Origin: DASQHM01 sp035632095
Lineage (GTDB): Bacteria; Pseudomonadota; Alphaproteobacteria; Ferrovibrionales; Ferrovibrionaceae
Assembly: GCA_035632095.1 (NCBI GenBank)
Contig: DASQHM010000104.1
Location: 1-24,536 of the forward strand
Direction of reading: 5' to 3'
DNA: 24,536 nt
The first letter of the stretch is position 1. The number at the start of each line of letters is the position of its first letter. Position numbers and translations under genes: made by a program. Under the pieces are notes generated by a model. The model worked only from the letters and a program-made list of their open reading frames with translations, was not told where the DNA came from and searched no databases. Positions 1 to 9,959 of this stretch are shown here, piece after piece.

Positions 1-166
1 ATATCAAGAGCTCGCGCGCCCAAATCAACTGGCTCGCCAGCCCTTGTGAGCAGTCTCTCATTCGCTACCAGGCTAAAAGGACCGAATGAAATGACATCTC
101 GGCTCTGCGCTCTCAGCGTCATCATCGGCGCGCTCCGTGTCGTTAGCCGTCGCTGTTACCTTGTTC

Positions 167-185
167 CGTGGGTTTCCGACCCACG
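167..185. other. Perfect 7-bp hairpin downstream of the hydrolase gene
   Basis: CGTGGGT and ACCCACG flank a 5-base loop, 15 bases past the stop codon of the minus-strand hydrolase. On that strand no T-run follows, so it is at best a weak or Rho-assisted terminator. Nothing else recognisable lies in bases 1-199. Confidence 0.3.
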
Positions 186-199
186 AGTGGCTCAGTCCC

Positions 200-1183
200 T
201 CAATCAAGGATGGATCGGAGAAGAGCGGTGGTTTGTGCAATCGCGCCTCGGGCCGCGGGAGTGTCGGCCAAGGCATTGAGCAGAACAAAATCGTGAATCG
301 TGCCATTATATCTTATGGAGGTGACACGTACCCCCGCGCGAGCCAGCTTGCGCGCGTAGCACTCGCCCTCATCACGAAGCACGTCGTTCTCAGCTACGAT
401 GATCAGCGCGTCCGGAAGGCCCGTCAGCTGGTCAATCGAAGCATTGAGTGGTGCCGCAGTGATCCGACTGCGCGGGGCGAGATCGGGAAGGTAGGCGTTC
501 CAGAACGATTCCATGGCTTGCTTGGTCAGCCATGGACCGTTTGCGAACGAGGTGTAGGACCCGGTGTCGAACGTCGAGCTGACAGCTGGATAGAACAACA
601 CCTGCACGTCAATCTTGGGGCCGCGACGATGTTTCGCCATGAGCGTGACAGCGGCAGCCATGTTGCCGCCGACCCCGTCACCAGCGATGGCGAAACGCGT
701 GGGATCGATGCCCAAACGCCCGCCATGTTCCACAAGGTATTTGGTGACGGCATAAATCTGCTCGATTGCGATGGGATATCTTGCTTCTGGCGAGCGAGCA
801 TAATCGACAAAGAACAGCGTAACATGTGCACCGACGGCGATCTCCCGAATCAAGCGGTCGTGCGTCTCCCTGTCGCCGAAGATCCAACCGCCGCCGTGGA
901 CGTATACCAATCCGGGTAACGTTTCACCTGCCCTCTCTGGTCGAACGATGCGAATTGGCACCGATCCGGCGGACTCGGTCGCAATCACCATATCCTGCAA
1001 ACGCGCGGCTGGCTTTCCGATGTCCCCCGATTGGATATCCGCCAGGAACCGTCGCGCGTCATCGGGAGACAGCTCCGCCATCGTCGGTCCATCAGCGATC
1101 TTATCGGCAAACTGCTGTGTCAGGGGCTCGAGCAACGGTGCGTCGGCCGTATTCGCTGGTGTGGCTTTCGCAGGCATCGACAT
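200..1183 (-). CDS. Alpha/beta hydrolase (fold-3/HSL-like) lacking the nucleophile serine
   Basis: A 327-residue protein of the hormone-sensitive-lipase-like alpha/beta hydrolase family, which normally hydrolyses carboxyl esters in the cytoplasm. The oxyanion-hole motif HGGGW is at residues 96-100. The GDSxGG nucleophile elbow appears at 168-173 as GDGVGG, so Gly170 (codon ggg, plus-strand bases 674-676) replaces the catalytic Ser. The acid Asp267 (ENDVLRDEG) and His297 (GTIHDF) of the triad are retained and the reading frame is intact over full family length. Established knowledge says loss of this Ser abolishes esterase activity, so the protein is inferred to be catalytically dead or to have a non-hydrolytic role. 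Start: ATG at 1183; Met3 at 1177 is equally possible because no clear Shine-Dalgarno is seen. The gene stands alone beside IS and phage-derived DNA, consistent with an accessory region. Confidence 0.85.
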   Translation of the reverse strand: MSMPAKATPANTADAPLLEPLTQQFADKIADGPTMAELSPDDARRFLADIQSGDIGKPAARLQDMVIATESAGSVPIRIVRPERAGETLPGLVYVHGGGWIFGDRETHDRLIREIAVGAHVTLFFVDYARSPEARYPIAIEQIYAVTKYLVEHGGRLGIDPTRFAIAGDGVGGNMAAAVTLMAKHRRGPKIDVQVLFYPAVSSTFDTGSYTSFANGPWLTKQAMESFWNAYLPDLAPRSRITAAPLNASIDQLTGLPDALIIVAENDVLRDEGECYARKLARAGVRVTSIRYNGTIHDFVLLNALADTPAARGAIAQTTALLRSILD

Positions 1184-1275
1184 CCATCCGAGAAGGAGCG
1201 TATGCCAGCCATCTTGAGAGCTCCCACGATGAAGCGCTAACCAAACGTTGTGAATTCCTGCGAAACGTCGGAAGT

Positions 1276-1338
1276 GGGCGTGAAACGGACCCAGAAAATG
1301 TTGTTGATTTTCGTTAAATCTCAGTAGGGGCGTGAAAC
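1276..1338. repeat. Pair of 11-bp direct repeats GGGCGTGAAAC
   Basis: GGGCGTGAAAC occurs at 1276-1286 and again at 1328-1338, in the 179-base gap between the hydrolase start and the truncated regulator. No gene is seen in that gap. Closely spaced short repeats of this type are found at the ends of some insertion sequences (for example IS21-like ends), so this could be a leftover IS terminus. That reading is inference. Confidence 0.35.
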
Positions 1339-1362
1339 TGCCTGCCGTGGATCCTGTTCCCG

Positions 1363-1500
1363 CTAGCGATGTCCCGACAGGCCTTCCAACAGATTCTTCG
1401 CGACCCTGAGATCGTTGGTTTCGTAGCCTTCGCTGAAGCGACCATAGACCGGTAAGAGCAACTCGTACGCTTCGCCAATCCTCCCCTGTCCCTGCCAGAT
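1363..1500 (-). pseudogene. C-terminal fragment of an adenylate/guanylate-cyclase-type TPR regulator
   Basis: Reading the minus strand from about 1500 gives WQGQGRIGEAYELLLPVYG, then RFSEGYETNDLRVAKNLLEGL, ending at TAG 1365-1363. This matches the conserved C-terminal tail (…QGR..EA..LL.PVYG.F.EG..T.DL..AK.LL..L) of large class III cyclase/AAA/TPR proteins common in alphaproteobacteria. Only about 45 codons remain; the catalytic, ATPase and TPR parts are absent. The fragment runs straight into the insertion sequence at about 1487-1500, and no continuation exists on the far side of the IS. This is therefore a decayed gene whose body was removed by IS insertion plus deletion. The exact breakpoint is uncertain because the resemblance (W-x-x-QGR) extends 3-4 codons past the proposed IS end. 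Confidence 0.7.
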
Positions 1501-1510
1501 ACTACGTCCG
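1487..1510 (+). repeat. Candidate terminal inverted repeat of the IS (transposase 3' side)
   Basis: Begins TGTCCCTGCC and pairs with 2557-2580 read on the opposite strand, with 16 of 24 positions identical. It lies immediately beyond the transposase stop codon (1502-1504). Confidence 0.45.
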
Positions 1511-2518
1511 GCAGTATTGATGATGAAGGCCGCCTAGGATTGGCCGCGCGGCGATATGGCCGAAGTGCAGCATCGGGCGATGGATCGGAGCATCCTTGGC
1601 TAGGGCGAGATGGGTCCGCACCTCGTTGTAGTAGGTGGCATATGCCCTGAGTATTCGGCGGAGGTGGGCTTCGCCAAGGACGAGGATGTGATCGAGGCAT
1701 TCTCGCCGGATCGAGCCGATCAGCCTCTCCGCATGCCCGTTCTGCCAGGGTGACCGAGGCGCCGTCGGTCGATCTCGTATTCCCATCGCCCGCATGCGTC
1801 GGCTGACCGCTTGTCCGAAACAAGCGTCCCGATCCCGGATGAGATAGGCGGGTGCTTCCTCCCACGGGAAAGCCTGGGAGATTTGGCGGGCAATCCATTC
1901 TGCAGTCGGGTGGTCGGTGACACCGATTGATACAAGGCGCCGGCGTTCGTGCTTGAGAATGATCAAGGCGAACAGCAACCGGAAGCCAACCGTCGGCACG
2001 ATCAGGAAGTCCATCGCGGCAATGCCGGCTGCATGGTTGTGAAGGAATGTTTTCCAGGTCTGCGATGGCCTTCGGCCGCCCTTCCCCATGTACTTGGCGA
2101 CTGTTGACTGCGCCACCTCGATCCCGAGCTTCAGCAGTTCGCCGTGGACGCGCGGCGCGCCCCAGAGCGGGTTGGCCAAGCTCATATCCCGGATCAGTTG
2201 GCGCAGTTCCCGCGGGATGCTGGGTCGGCCGCCCGGCGAACGCGACTTCCAGCGCCAGTAGAGGCGAAATCCGAGGCGGTGCCAGCGCAATACCGTCTCG
2301 GGTTTGACGATCGTGATCGCATTGCGGATCGACGGAAAGCCCCATAACAGCCAGACGAAAATCAGTCGGTCGACCACCGTCAGTCGCAGCTTCGAGGGTG
2401 CGCGTCGATGCAGCACGTTCAATTGATGCCGCAGCACGACGATCTCAGCTTCAAGCCGGGATTTCGACGTGAACAGTGCGACCAGGACGTGGCCGAGCAG
2501 CCTCAATATGGCGACCAT
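1502..2518 (-). CDS. IS transposase, integrase catalytic core (DDE)
   Basis: A 338-residue transposase that would cut and join the IS ends. Residues 1-60 are a basic/hydrophobic N-terminus with a VLRHQLNVL segment typical of integrase-type transposases. A homeodomain-like region follows at about 75-150 (KPETVLRWHR, then NPLWGAPRVHGELLKLG). The rve catalytic core has D170 (AAMDF), D229 (LIRDRD) and E264 (NGHAERLIGSIRRECLDH), with D-x34-E spacing as expected. All catalytic residues and the C-terminal YNEVRTHLAL motif are present, so it could be active. The start is ATG 2518 with no obvious ribosome binding site, as is common for IS genes. It faces opposite to the terminase cassette that it truncates. 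Confidence 0.92.
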   Translation of the reverse strand: MVAILRLLGHVLVALFTSKSRLEAEIVVLRHQLNVLHRRAPSKLRLTVVDRLIFVWLLWGFPSIRNAITIVKPETVLRWHRLGFRLYWRWKSRSPGGRPSIPRELRQLIRDMSLANPLWGAPRVHGELLKLGIEVAQSTVAKYMGKGGRRPSQTWKTFLHNHAAGIAAMDFLIVPTVGFRLLFALIILKHERRRLVSIGVTDHPTAEWIARQISQAFPWEEAPAYLIRDRDACFGQAVSRRMRAMGIRDRPTAPRSPWQNGHAERLIGSIRRECLDHILVLGEAHLRRILRAYATYYNEVRTHLALAKDAPIHRPMLHFGHIAARPILGGLHHQYCRT

Positions 2519-2556
2519 CGAGCGCTAGATTACTCAATCTCGCAGGCTGTGCCAGT

Positions 2557-2580
2557 CGGATGAGGTTTTCGGCAAAGACA
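2557..2580 (-). repeat. Candidate terminal inverted repeat of the IS (transposase 5' side)
   Basis: Read on the minus strand from 2580 it begins TGTCTTTGCC and matches the repeat at 1487-1510. DUF5681-like coding sequence begins at 2581, directly after it. Confidence 0.45.
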
Positions 2581-2817
2581 GGTCAGCGCCGCGCGGTGAG
2601 CAAACAGCGCGCGATGCTGAAAACCCTGATGGCCAAGGCGCTGCAGGGCGACCTGCGCGCCGTCGCCAAGCTGGTCGATCTGACCCTGCGCCTGATCGCC
2701 GAGACCGATGCCAACGCCACGACGGCCGAGCTTGCCGCCGAGGATCAAGCCCTCATCGCACGCTATGAGGCGCGTCTGCGCGACCGCCTCAATGTCACAC
2801 AGGAGCCGAAGCCATGA
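2581..2817 (+). pseudogene. DUF5681-domain protein, N-terminus removed by the IS
   Basis: From 2581 the frame reads GQRRAVSKQRAMLKTLMAKA and then QGDLRAVAKLVDLTLRLI. This is the characteristic second half of DUF5681 proteins, which are encoded next to phage terminase genes and are suspected small-terminase or adaptor partners (inference from context). The N-terminal GQSGNPxGRP signature of the family is missing, and the homology starts exactly at the proposed IS end. About 78 residues remain. It could still be translated from GTG 2596, ATG 2614, or an in-frame ATG at 2476 inside the IS reading outward. The stop TGA (2815-2817) overlaps the terminase ATG (2814-2816) as ATGA, indicating translational coupling in the original operon. 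Confidence 0.75.
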
Positions 2818-4352
2818 CACAGTCCCAACGCACCCTCGATCTTGCCCTCCGGAACGACCTGGCGTGCTTCATCGAAAGAACCTTCCGGGAGGTCGACCCC
2901 GGCACGCCCTATCATCACAACTGGCATATCGACTGCATCGCCTGGCATCTCGAGCAATGCTACCGGGGCACGATCAAGCGGCTGATCATCACCTTGCCGC
3001 CGCGTCATCTCAAATCGATCTGCGCAACGGTCGCCTTCCCGGCCTGGGTGCTGGGCCAGGCGCCGGGCAAGCGGATCATCTGCGCCAGCTATTCGGGCGA
3101 GCTCAGCGAAACCCTGGCGGGCCAGGGTCGCACGGTGATGAAGAGCGCGTGGTACCAGCGCATATTCCCCAATACCAGGATCGCCCGCGGTCGCGACACC
3201 GCGCGCGAGATCGGCACCACGGAACGCGGCGTGCGGCTGGCAACCTCGGTCGAAGGCAGCCTCACCGGGCTCGGCGGCGATATCCTGATCATCGACGACC
3301 CGATCAAGCCCGACGACGCCTTGTCCGCCGCGGAACGCAGGAAGGCCAATGGCTGGTACGACAGCACGCTCCGCACCCGGCTCAACAACCAGGAAGAGGG
3401 CGTCATCATCCTGGTGATGCAGCGGGTGCATCTGAACGACCTTGCGGGTCATTTGTTGACCAAGCATGGCTGGCAGATGCTGGACATACCGGCCATTGCC
3501 GAACAGGACTGCCGCTATCGCACCGGCGATAACAGCTGGCACGAGCGCAAGGCCGGCGATGTGCTCGAGCCGGAGCGCACCAGCCGGGAGACCCTGGAGG
3601 AGATCCGAGGCGATCTCGGCAGCTACCATTTTGCCGCCCAGTATCAGCAGCGACCGGTGCCGCTCGAAGGCAACATCATCAAGCGCAGCTGGCTCAGGAC
3701 CTATGAGCGTTTGCCGGAGCGCATGAATGGCATCGTGCAAAGCTGGGACACGGCATCGGGCACGGCCACGACCAGCAACTATTCGGTCTGCACCACCTGG
3801 GCGGTCAGGGGTGGCGAATACTATCTGATCGATGTTTTGCGCGAGCGCCTCGACTATCCGGATCTCAAACGGAAGGTCATGAGCGAAGCCGACCGGCACC
3901 GGGCCGATGTCGTGCTGATCGAATACGCCAGTAGTGGCCAATCCCTGATTCAGGAATTGCGACCATCGCGTGCTCTGTCGGTGATTGGTGTCACGCCCGA
4001 CCGCGACAAGGAGACCCGCATCGCGCGTCACTCGGCCAAGTTCGAGGCCGGCCAGGTGTTCCTGCCGGCGCAAGCGCCGTGGCGCGACGCGTTCATACAC
4101 GAGCTGCTCGCCTTCCCCGGCGGCCTCTATGACGACCAAGTGGACAGCGTGACGCAGTTCCTGCACTGGATCAGCAGCCGGCGCGGCAACCTGCGACCGC
4201 AGCAGCGGCCCAATCGGCCCCGCCCGCAGGGCCGCCCGCGCCCCCAAGGTCCTGTTGCCGCCGCGCCGCGGCGGCTGCGGCGTTTCCTCGATCCGGACGA
4301 TCCAACCACCCACATGCTGCTTGGCACCGGATCGGGCCGTCTTATCGGCTAG
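2814..4352 (+). CDS. Phage-type terminase large subunit
   Basis: 512 residues. Terminase large subunits use ATP to pump phage DNA into procapsids and cut it. N-terminal ATPase: Walker-A-like PPRHLKS at 62-68 (the modified P-loop usual in this subfamily) and Walker B ILIIDD at 157-162. C-terminal RNase-H-like nuclease: Asp312 (QSWDTASG), Glu370 (VLIEYASSG) and Asp441/Asp444 (YDDQVDS). All motor and nuclease residues therefore appear intact. Residues 461-490 form a Pro/Arg/Gln-rich basic tail before a short end. AGGAG lies about 9 bases before the ATG, inside the DUF5681 coding end. No portal, protease, capsid or tail genes follow; instead DUF3489, DUF2924 and a serine recombinase do, so packaging of its own phage is unlikely and the role here is unknown. 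Confidence 0.92.
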   Translation: MTQSQRTLDLALRNDLACFIERTFREVDPGTPYHHNWHIDCIAWHLEQCYRGTIKRLIITLPPRHLKSICATVAFPAWVLGQAPGKRIICASYSGELSETLAGQGRTVMKSAWYQRIFPNTRIARGRDTAREIGTTERGVRLATSVEGSLTGLGGDILIIDDPIKPDDALSAAERRKANGWYDSTLRTRLNNQEEGVIILVMQRVHLNDLAGHLLTKHGWQMLDIPAIAEQDCRYRTGDNSWHERKAGDVLEPERTSRETLEEIRGDLGSYHFAAQYQQRPVPLEGNIIKRSWLRTYERLPERMNGIVQSWDTASGTATTSNYSVCTTWAVRGGEYYLIDVLRERLDYPDLKRKVMSEADRHRADVVLIEYASSGQSLIQELRPSRALSVIGVTPDRDKETRIARHSAKFEAGQVFLPAQAPWRDAFIHELLAFPGGLYDDQVDSVTQFLHWISSRRGNLRPQQRPNRPRPQGRPRPQGPVAAAPRRLRRFLDPDDPTTHMLLGTGSGRLIG

Positions 4353-4631
4353 TGGAAAACAGCCTTGGTGCGGCAAAGCAGGCATGGATGGAGCGGCCAA
4401 AAGCTCCGTCCGCGCTCCTTGCCGATCCCGAAAATCGCTGCCTTGCGGCGCTGCCTGTTGGCGCCCCAGGGGAGACCGGCAGGCGTGAACGGAACCCGAG
4501 CAACAAAATGATCGGCCACGGCCAAACAAAGCCATGGAATGATCCTGCTTTCGCTTGATGTCTCCGCCAAGGCAAGCGTGCATGGGCTGTCGGCATTGAC
4601 GCCGACACAGCGCAACACCACGGAGATGCCG
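4353..4631 (+). other. Intergenic region between terminase and DUF3489, no gene recognised
   Basis: 279 bases with no convincing coding frame; the minus-strand open frames here look like shadows. It contains a perfect 7-bp inverted repeat at 4588-4607 and a smaller GGAGC/GCTCC repeat near 4389-4407. It may hold a promoter or a recombination site for the downstream genes, but no clear promoter boxes were found. Confidence 0.5.
4588..4607. repeat. Perfect inverted repeat TGTCGGC-6-GCCGACA
   Basis: Seven paired bases around the loop ATTGAC, 24 bases upstream of the DUF3489 start. No T-run follows, so an operator, RNA structure or recombination site fits better than a terminator. CATTGACGCCG inside it recurs at 7227-7237 on the far side of the recombinase gene, there within a weaker CTGCG…CGCAG inverted repeat. 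Confidence 0.4.
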
Positions 4632-4961
4632 ATGACCAAGCGCAAGACCAAGGCAGCCAAGAGCGCCAACAAAACCCGCGCGCACGCGCCCCGGACGACC
4701 AACCGGAAGACGGGAAGCCCGGAGGCGAGCCACACCACCTCTCACAGCGAATCGCAGGCCGCCAAATCGACCAAGCAAGCCCACATGATCGCGCTGCTGC
4801 GCCGGCCGGAGGGGGTCAGCATCGCCGAGATCGGCAAACACCTGGATTGGCAGCTGCACACGGTCCGCGGCGTGCTTTCTGCGGTGGTGAAGAAGAAGCT
4901 CGGCCTCGTTGTCACCTCGGAGAAATCCGCCGAGGGCCCACGGCGCTACCGGCTGCAATAG
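4632..4961 (+). CDS. DUF3489 domain protein (small winged-helix-like)
   Basis: 109 residues. The first ~45 are Lys/Arg/Thr/Ser-rich and probably disordered (TKRKTKAAKSANKTRAHAP…), suited to nucleic-acid contact. Residues ~46-109 form the DUF3489 domain: TKQAHMIALLRRPEGVSIAE, then GKHLDWQLHTVRGVLSAVVK and a KKLGL…RRYRL ending. The domain has a helix-turn-helix-like pattern, so DNA binding is inferred; its function is not established. Start: ATG 4632 has GGAG six bases upstream (4622-4625), whereas the ATG at 4626 abuts that GGAG and would have no spacing. In alphaproteobacteria this family typically sits beside DUF2924 and a recombinase, as here. Confidence 0.85.
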   Translation: MTKRKTKAAKSANKTRAHAPRTTNRKTGSPEASHTTSHSESQAAKSTKQAHMIALLRRPEGVSIAEIGKHLDWQLHTVRGVLSAVVKKKLGLVVTSEKSAEGPRRYRLQ

Positions 4962-5012
4962 CCGGTTACATTGAAGGAGCGCAAGTGGAAGCTATGAAAG
5001 GAGGAGCCGAGC

Positions 5013-5481
5013 ATGATCGCGACCAACCCCGAGATTGCTGCCCTCGAAGCCCTGCCCTCAGCGGATCTGCGTTCTCGCTGGCGGCAGGTTTTCGGCCAGG
5101 CACCGCCCCATAAGGCGAGCCGCGAGATCCTGCTCCTTGGCCTCGCCTACCGGCTACAAGAAAAGGCCAGCGGCGGACTAACTGCCAGCACGCGTCAGCG
5201 CCTGGAGCGATTGGCGCGAACCATCCGCAAGGACCCCGACAGCGCTCTTGGCAATGTCGTTTCGATCAAGCCTGGCACGCGGTTGCTGCGCCAGTGGCGC
5301 GGCGAGCAGCACGAGGTCACCGTCCTGGACGATGGCTTCATCTGGAAGGGCAAACGTCATGCCAGCTTGTCCGCGATCGCTCGGACGATCACCGGCACCC
5401 GGTGGAACGGCTGGACGTTCTTCGGCCTAAAGCAGGCGGCGCAAGGCCCTCGCCGCGCGCCATCGATCACGGAGACGCCCG

Positions 5482-5501
<20 letters not shown>
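5013..5501 (+). CDS. DUF2924 domain protein
   Basis: 162 residues, full DUF2924 length. Family features seen: the N-terminal LRSRWRQVFGQAPPHKASRE and LLLGLAYRLQEKASGGL helices, then KPGTRLLRQWRGEQHEVTVL with DDGFIWKGKRHASLSAIART, and the closing GTRWNGWTFFGLK. The last part resembles a compact DNA- or protein-binding fold found with site-specific recombinases. The function is unknown, and an accessory role to the recombinase is inferred from its constant neighbourhood. Start: ATG 5013 has AAAGGAGG at 4997-5004 with 8 bases spacing, the strongest ribosome binding site in the cassette. Its 3' end overlaps the recombinase start by 20 bases, which points to co-translation. Confidence 0.88.
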
Positions 5502-7185
<1,684 letters not shown>

Positions 7186-7496
7186 TCGTCCCGCATAAAC
7201 CACCACTTCGTTACACGGCGCTGCGACATTGACGCCGCGCAGGTGACCTGACCGCATGCGTTCGATGCCGACCTTCATTGCGGCATATCGAATTCGGCCG
7301 CCGCTCCGCGAACCGGAGCATTCAGCAAACCGAGCCTTGGACCGGGCCTCGGGAGAAAAATGACTCAATGGCGCTAAGAATCCGGAGATTTGCAAGCAGA
7401 GAATCCGATGGGAGAGCCTCCACCGGCGCACAAGGCTTTGAACTCTGGGCCCTCTCCAGCGACGGCCACAAATACCCCGGTTCGCTCCAGACTTTA
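7186..7496 (+). other. Gap between recombinase and tRNA-Ser, no gene recognised
   Basis: 311 bases without a convincing gene. A short CTGCG…CGCAG inverted repeat at 7221-7242 contains CATTGACGCCG, shared with the hairpin at 4588-4607. The downstream border of the mobile cassette probably lies here, before the 3' end of the tRNA. No T-rich terminator for the tRNA or the recombinase was seen. Confidence 0.5.
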
Positions 7497-7586
7497 TGGC
7501 GGAGGGGATGGGATTCGAACCCACGACACAGTTTCCCGTGAACACGCTTTCCAGGCGTGCGCCTTAAACCACTCGGCCACCCCTCC
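7497..7586 (-). tRNA. tRNA-Ser (anticodon GGA)
   Basis: On the minus strand a 90-base class II tRNA folds well. The acceptor stem is GGAGGGG/CCCCTCC, the D arm GCCGAGTGGTTTAAGGC, and the anticodon stem CACGC/GCGTG with loop CTGGAAA (anticodon GGA at 7552-7550, reading UCC/UCU). A long variable arm follows, then the T arm GTGGG-TTCGAAT-CCCAT. Discriminator G (7500) and CCA (7499-7497) are encoded. Its 3' end faces the accessory region, as often seen where islands insert next to tRNA genes. Confidence 0.97.
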
Positions 7587-7614
7587 GCGCGGCGCCTTCG
7601 GTCGAAGCGAGCGG

Positions 7615-7642
7615 ACTATAACGGCGGCGCATGCGATTGCAA
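7615..7642 (-). promoter_or_regulatory. Promoter of tRNA-Ser
   Basis: On the minus strand, TTGCAA (7642-7637) and TATAGT (7620-7615) are separated by 16 bases. The predicted start is about 20 bases before the mature tRNA 5' end. This fits a sigma-70-type promoter. Confidence 0.7.
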
Positions 7643-7690
7643 ACCGCGGCCGGCGCGCCGATTCTCTTTGGTAAGACAAGGATTTCCGGC

Positions 7691-7718
7691 TGGACAGCGG
7701 CCCCCCGCCAAGTAAAGT
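7691..7718 (+). promoter_or_regulatory. Candidate promoter of the small membrane-protein gene
   Basis: TGGACA (7691-7696), a 16-base spacer and TAAAGT (7713-7718) precede the GGAGG ribosome binding site at 7738-7742. Confidence 0.45.
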
Positions 7719-7748
7719 GTCGCCGGTGGTTGCACCTGGAGGTCCGCC

Positions 7749-8069
7749 ATGTGGATCGGCCGGTTTATCGGCTGGCTGCTGCTCGCCCTGGCCGTGATCC
7801 TGGCCGGGGCCGAGGCCATGCATTCGCTCGCCGCCGGACATTGGACGCCGACGCCGCTCGGCAAGCTCTGGTACGACTACCACCGCGGCAGCCTGAACCT
7901 CACCCAGGCGATCACGCAGCGCTACATCTGGGCGCCGCTCTGGGATCCCGCCATCGTCACGGTGCTGACCTGGCCGGCCTGGAGCGTGTTCGGCGGACTC
8001 GGGGTCGTCCTTGTCGCCCTGTTCCGGCGGCGTCAGCCGAAGCGCAAGCGCTGGTTCTCGAACTCGTAG
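7749..8069 (+). CDS. Small two-helix inner-membrane protein of unknown function
   Basis: 106 residues. A first hydrophobic helix covers about residues 3-22 (IGRFIGWLLLALAVILAG). A central soluble loop follows, with conserved-looking WTPTPLGKLWYDYHRGSLNL and QRYIWAPLWDP segments. A second helix spans about 69-90 (VTVLTWPAWSVFGGLGVVLV), and a basic RRRQPKRKR tail is probably cytoplasmic. By the positive-inside rule the central loop would lie in the periplasm. GGAGG six bases before the ATG supports the start. It resembles short uncharacterised proteins of alphaproteobacteria; no enzymatic motif is visible. Its stop (8067-8069) is one base from the lepA stop on the other strand, so the two genes are convergent without room for a terminator. 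Confidence 0.85.
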   Translation: MWIGRFIGWLLLALAVILAGAEAMHSLAAGHWTPTPLGKLWYDYHRGSLNLTQAITQRYIWAPLWDPAIVTVLTWPAWSVFGGLGVVLVALFRRRQPKRKRWFSNS

Positions 8070-8070
8070 G

Positions 8071-9873
<1,803 letters not shown>

Positions 9874-9880
9874 GGCGGGG

Positions 9881-9909
9881 CTTGTAGCATCGCGGGCCCG
9901 GCACGCCAA
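9881..9909 (-). promoter_or_regulatory. lepA promoter, predicted leaderless
   Basis: TTGGCG (9909-9904), a 17-base spacer ending GCGATGC, and TACAAG (9886-9881), then CCCCGCC and the ATG at 9873. Transcription would start at or within a base or two of the start codon. The module is nearly the same as that before the thioesterase gene (10463-10491). Confidence 0.6.
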
Positions 9910-9959
9910 GCCGGACGGAGATCGAAGTGCAGACGGGTGCGGGCGGTGCGGATTTTCAG

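Larger units (their letters stand above)
1487..2580 (-). mobile_element. Insertion sequence with one DDE transposase (integrase-core type)
   Basis: About 1.09 kb containing a single rve-type transposase. Imperfect terminal inverted repeats are proposed by eye: the plus strand from 1487 (TGTCCCTGCC…) and the minus strand from 2580 (TGTCTTTGCC…) agree at 16 of the first 24 positions. The flanking bases differ (left tcccc, right ggtca), so no target-site duplication is visible. The left flank is a cyclase-type gene tail and the right flank is the middle of a DUF5681 gene, each truncated exactly at the IS. This suggests an IS-mediated deletion or recombination between two copies. IS family is not assigned; the transposase resembles the IS3/IS481-like integrase group. 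Confidence 0.6.

Noticed and set aside
170..186. Partial match (14 of 17 bases) to the T-arm of tRNA-Ser at 7510-7526, considered as an attL-like repeat bounding a 7.3 kb island
   Set aside because: Mismatches fall in the conserved T-loop, no more of the tRNA is present, and one or two such matches are expected by chance in a window this size; the site is also explained as a simple hairpin.
4349..4738. Minus-strand 129-codon open frame in the terminase-DUF3489 gap with hydrophobic residues
   Set aside because: Overlaps the DUF3489 gene antisense, has no ribosome binding site and shows no recognisable pattern.
2763..4958. 731-codon minus-strand open frame opposite the terminase
   Set aside because: Antisense shadow of TerL, whose motifs are clear on the plus strand.
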